Positions 60,693 through 64,000 of a stretch of DNA of 64,000 nucleotides are shown one piece after another. Where the stretch lies: positions 29,022,792 through 29,086,791 of the forward strand of contig OY726572.1 in the NCBI GenBank assembly GCA_963383645.1. Direction: 5' to 3'. The notes under the pieces are model-generated. The model was given only the letters and a program-made list of their open reading frames with translations, had not been told where the DNA came from and ran no database searches. Position 1 is the stretch's first letter. Every line of letters begins with the position of its first letter. Source of the DNA: Muscardinus avellanarius. Its lineage: Eukaryota > Chordata > Mammalia > Rodentia > Gliridae. Both the position numbers and the translations under genes were made by a program.

Positions 60693-61619
60693 TGGGGGCC
60701 CCTGCCGAACTGCGCGTAGCACGCCAGACCCCTGGAGAAACCAGGCCCAGTAAGACGCTGGGTTCTGGGCGGGGGTCGCGGGCGGGGCAAGCCTAATGGG
60801 GCCCGGGTCGCGGGACTCTGGGCCCCAGACTGAACTGCGCATAGCACGCCAGACCCCTGGAGAAACCAGGCCCAGTAAGACGCTGGGTTCTGGGCTGGGG
60901 TCGCGGGCTGGGCACGCCAGATGGGGCCCAGGTCGCGGGACTCTGGGCCCCAGGCAGAACTGCGAGTAGCACGCCAGATCCCTGGAGAAACCAGGCCCAG
61001 TAAGACGCTGGGTTCTGGGCAGGGGTCGCGCGCGGCGCACAAAAGCCGGGGCCTGGGTCGCGGGACCCTGGGCCCCGGGCCGAACTGCGCGTAGCACGCC
61101 AGACCCCTGGAGAAACCAGGCCCAGTAAGACGCTGGGTTCTGGGCGGGGGTCGCGAGCGGGGCACGCCAGATGGGGGCCCGGGTCGCGGGACTCTGGGCC
61201 CCGGCCGAACTGCGCGTAGCACGCCAGACCCCTGGAGAAACCGGACCCAGTAAGACGCTGGGTTCTGGGCGGGGGTCGGGGGCTGGGCACGCCAGATGGG
61301 GCCCGGGTCGCGGGACTCTGGGCCCCGGCCGAACTGCGCGTAGCACGCCAGACCCCTGGAGAAACCAGACCCAGTAAGACGCTGGGTTCTGGGCGGGGGT
61401 CGCGGGCTGGGCACGCCAGATGGGGCCCAGGTCGCGGGACTCTGGGCCCCAGGCAGAACTGCGAGTAGCACGCCAGACCCCAACCAGGCCCAGTAAGACG
61501 CTGGGTTCTGGGCGGGGGTCGCGGGCGGGGCACGCCTAATGGGGCCCAGGTCGCGGGACTCTGGGTCCCTGCCGAACTGCGCGTAGCACGCCAGACCCCT
61601 GGAGAAACCGGGCCCAGAA
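60693..61619. repeat. CpG-rich tandem array, 125-bp unit, about 7.5 copies
   Basis: The anchor GAACTGCG occurs at 60707, 60832, 60957, 61082, 61207, 61331, 61455 and 61574, giving spacings of 125, 125, 125, 125, 124, 124 and 119. The last spacing reflects a small deletion. Units are near-identical and hold about 13 CpGs each, a GGGCGGGG-type GC box and a G-run motif matching the four-tract quadruplex pattern (first at 60760-60782). The minus strand lacks stop codons in all three frames over most of the array, because no stop occurs in the unit. The resulting Pro/Arg/Gly-rich frames (up to 341 codons) cycle through the frames and are unlikely to be a protein. No family assignment. Confidence 0.95.
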
Positions 61620-62100
61620 CAGAAAAAGATAAAGAAAAATATCGGAGAGGTGGTAAGAAAGCCGTTATGGATGCAAGGACACTGGAGATGCAGACAAAAC
61701 TTATCTAAATGCACTGGAACTTATGGAAAAATTCGCCGTGAAAGAGGACTGCTATTTCTCTATATTGTTAAGAATCTCAGACATCACATATAAGGAGAGA
61801 GTTTAGCGGAGACCAAGGAAAAATGCGGTGTTGAAAGAGTTCTTCGCGATGGTGGTAGAGACTTGTATTCAGGAGAAGCAGAAACCGGACCTTACCAACT
61901 TTATTTTTTTGGAGAAATTACACCAAATGTCGAATGCTACCATCACGCATGCTTAGGAACACTGGACAACATTCAGAGTGGAAAAAGAGCCTGGGAAGGA
62001 TTTGAAACGGTGGAGGCAGTGGCAATGCCAGTGGCCAATATTCGGGGGAGGCAGAGATCTGATACATTACAACTGGAACCTTTGAAATACTAACCACAGA
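61620..62100. other. Non-repetitive spacer between two CpG-rich arrays
   Basis: About 480 bp, normal GC content, no match to any repeat seen in the window. It begins with an A/G-rich segment (AGAAAAAGATAAAGAAAAAT) and holds scattered CpGs. A 76-codon plus frame (61863-62093) has no recognisable domain. Its last bases (GATCGGAACCTGCTG) blend into the first degenerate unit of the next array. It could be the non-monomeric part of a retroelement 5' region. Confidence 0.5.
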
Positions 62101-64000
62101 GACAGTGATCGGAACCTGCTGACGGGTTAGGCGGGCGCCGGGGCCAGTGGCCGACATCGGAGCTTGCTGTGAGGCAAGGCCAGTACTGAGGCCTTCGTGG
62201 CCGGGATTGGAACCTGCAGAGGGGTTAGACCGATGCTGGGGCCAGCGAGCCGGGCATTGGAACCTGCCATGATGCAAGGCTTGTGCTAGGGCCTCCGAGT
62301 CGGGTCCGTAACTTGCTGAGGGGTTAGGCCGGTGCTGGGGTCAGCGAGGCCAGCATCGGAGCCTGCCGTGAGGCAAGGCCGGTACTGGGGCCTCCGAGGC
62401 CAGGATAAGAGCTTGCCGAGGGGTTAGGCCGGTGCTGGGGCCAACGAGGCCGGCAGCGGAGCCTGCCGTGAGGCATGACCAGTGCTGGGGCCTCCGAGGC
62501 CGGGATCGGAGCATGCCGAGGGGTTAGGCCAGTGCTGGGGCCAGCGAGGCCGGCATCGGAGCCTGCCTTGAGGCAAGGCCGGTACTTGGGCCTCCGAGGC
62601 CAGGATAAGAGCCTGCCGAGGGGTTAGGCCGGTGCTGGGGCCTCCGAGGCCAGGATAAGAGCCTGCTGAGGGGTTAGGCCGGTGCGGGGGCCAGCGAGGC
62701 CGGCATCGGAGCCTGCCTTGAGGCATGACCAGTGCTGGGGCCTCCGAGGCCAGGATCGGAGCATGCCGAGGGGTTAGGCCGCTGCTGGGGCCAGCGAGGC
62801 CGGCATCGGAGCCTGCCTTGAGGCAAGGCCGGTACTGGGGCCTCCGAGGCCAGGACAAGAGCCTGCCGAGGGGTTAGGCCGCTGCTGGGGCCAGTGAGGC
62901 CGGCATCGGAGCCTGCCGTGAGGCAAGGCCGGTACTGGGGCCTCCGAAGCCAGGATAAGAGCCTGCTGAGGGGTTAGGCCGGTGCTGGGGCCAGCGAGGC
63001 CGGCATCAGAGCCTGCCTTGAGGCAAGGCCGATACTGGGGCCTCGAGGCCAGGATAAAAGCCTGCTGAGGGGTTAGGCCAGTGCTGGGGCCAGCGAGGCC
63101 GGCATCGGAGCCTGCTGTGAGGCAAGGCCGGTACTGGGGCCTCCGAGGCCAGGATAAGAGCTTGCCGAGGGGTTAGGCCATTGCTGGGGCCAACGAGGAC
63201 GGCAGCGGAGCCTGCCGTGAGGCATGACCAGTGCTGGGGCCTCCGAGGCCGGGATCGGAGCATGCCGAGGGGTTAGACCGGTGCTGGGGCCAACGAGGCC
63301 GGCATCGGAGCCTGCCGTGAGGCAAGGCCGGTACTGGGGCCTCCGAGGCCAGGATAAGAGCCTGCCAAGGGGCTAGGCCGGTGCTGGGGCCAGCGAGGCC
63401 GGCATCGGAGCCTGCCTTGAGGCATGACCAGTGCTGGGGCCTCCGAGGCCGGGAGCGGAGCCTGCCGAGGGGTTAGGCCGCTGCTGGGGCCAGCGAGGCC
63501 GGCATCGGAGCCTGCCTTGAGGCATGACCAGTGCTGGGGCCTCCGAGGCCGGGATCGGAGCCTGCCGAGGGGTTAGGCCGCTGCTGGGGCCAGCGAGGCC
63601 GGCATCGGAGCCTGCCTTGAGGCAAGGCCAGTACTGGGGCCTCTGAGGCCGGGATCGGAGCCTGCCGAGGGGTTAGGCCGCTGCTGGGGCCAGTGAGGCC
63701 GGCATCGGAGCCTGCCGTGAGGCAAGGCCGGTACTGGGGCCTCCGAGGCCAGGATAAGAGCCTGCTGAGGGATTAGGCCGGTGCGGGGGCCAGCGAGGCC
63801 GGCATCGGAGCCTGCCTTGAGGCATGACCAGTGCTGGGGCCTCCGAGGCCAGGATCGGAGCATGCCGAGGGGTTAGGCCGCTGCTGGGGCCAGCGAGGCC
63901 GGCATCGGAGCCTGCCTTGAGGCAAGGCCGGTACTGGGGCCTCCGAGGCCAGGACAAGAGCCTGCCGAGGGGTTAGGCCGCTGCTGGGGCCAGTGAGGCC
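62101..64000. repeat. CpG-rich tandem array, 100-bp unit made of two ~50-bp halves
   Basis: The anchor GGGTTAGGCC recurs at 62321, 62421, 62521, 62621, 62671, 62771, 62871, 62971, 63070, 63170 and on to 63970, i.e. 100 bp except one 50-bp step. Each unit has an A half (anchor plus a CCAGCGAGGCCGGCATCGGA block) and a B half (AGGC..G.CC..TACTGGGGCC and CCTCCGAGGCC), which are related to each other. The first units (62101-62320) are the most diverged. The array continues beyond the window. Short minus-strand frames (85-144 codons) are repeat artefacts. Confidence 0.96.

Noticed and set aside
60669..61714. Collagen-like or proline-rich protein gene on the minus strand
   Set aside because: The frame is open only because the GC-rich unit lacks stops on that strand. 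The 125-bp period shifts frame each copy and indels occur between copies, so no reading frame is preserved.
62101..64000. CRISPR-like array
   Set aside because: The repeats are head-to-tail without unique spacers, the host is a mammal, and the half units are related. It is a tandem satellite-type array.

Overview
This is a stretch of mammalian nuclear DNA, most likely from a squirrel-type rodent (Sciuridae). It is AT-rich, has no long open frames with normal codon use, and is filled with vertebrate retrotransposons. The lineage call rests on about 21 copies of a composite SINE. Its left part is B1/7SL-like and its right part is ID/tRNA-Ala-like, the B1-dID/MEN type known from squirrels and dormice. 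These occur beside rodent-type L1 tails. I see no protein-coding host gene, no convincing exon and no structural RNA gene. The window reads as a gene desert or a large intron.

Layout. Positions 1-10,150 are mostly unique AT-rich DNA with an MLT1-like LTR (1268-1757), a young SINE with perfect flanking duplications (2018-2238), an older SINE, a hAT-type transposon remnant and several microsatellites. Positions 10,163-12,105 hold an ERVL-MaLR provirus-like element with both LTRs. Positions 12,331-15,713 hold an L1 that keeps its 5' end and 3' tail but has lost most of ORF1 and ORF2. Positions 15,714-24,977 carry solo LTRs, nested SINEs and a long CT tract. Positions 24,978-26,655 hold a second L1 of the same family on the minus strand, in which the 5' UTR is joined directly to the 3' UTR. 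Positions 26,678-41,780 are dominated by SINEs, ancient L1 debris, an LTR-like repeat and a 160-bp dispersed duplication. Positions 41,945-51,990 are an L1 cluster. An old L1 (45,040-51,990) was invaded by a SINE, an 84-bp L1 tail, and a 3-kb L1 whose 5' UTR is inverted, the pattern expected from twin priming. Positions 54,200-59,490 are ancient minus-strand L1 sequence with later insertions, including an isolated L1 5' UTR with two ~220-bp monomers.

The right edge changes character abruptly. From 60,693 to the window end the DNA is GC- and CpG-rich and made of two unrelated tandem arrays. The first is about 7.5 copies of a 125-bp unit (60,693-61,619). A 0.48-kb non-repetitive spacer follows (61,620-62,100). 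The second is about 19 copies of a 100-bp unit (62,101-64,000, running off the edge), itself a dimer of ~50-bp halves with a ~1.1-kb higher-order duplication. I could not assign this block to a known repeat. It may be a monomeric retrotransposon promoter or a macrosatellite/VNTR. It is the most unusual part of the window.

There is no gene network here. The functional reading is one of layered mobile-element insertions, with relative ages readable from nesting and target-site duplications.
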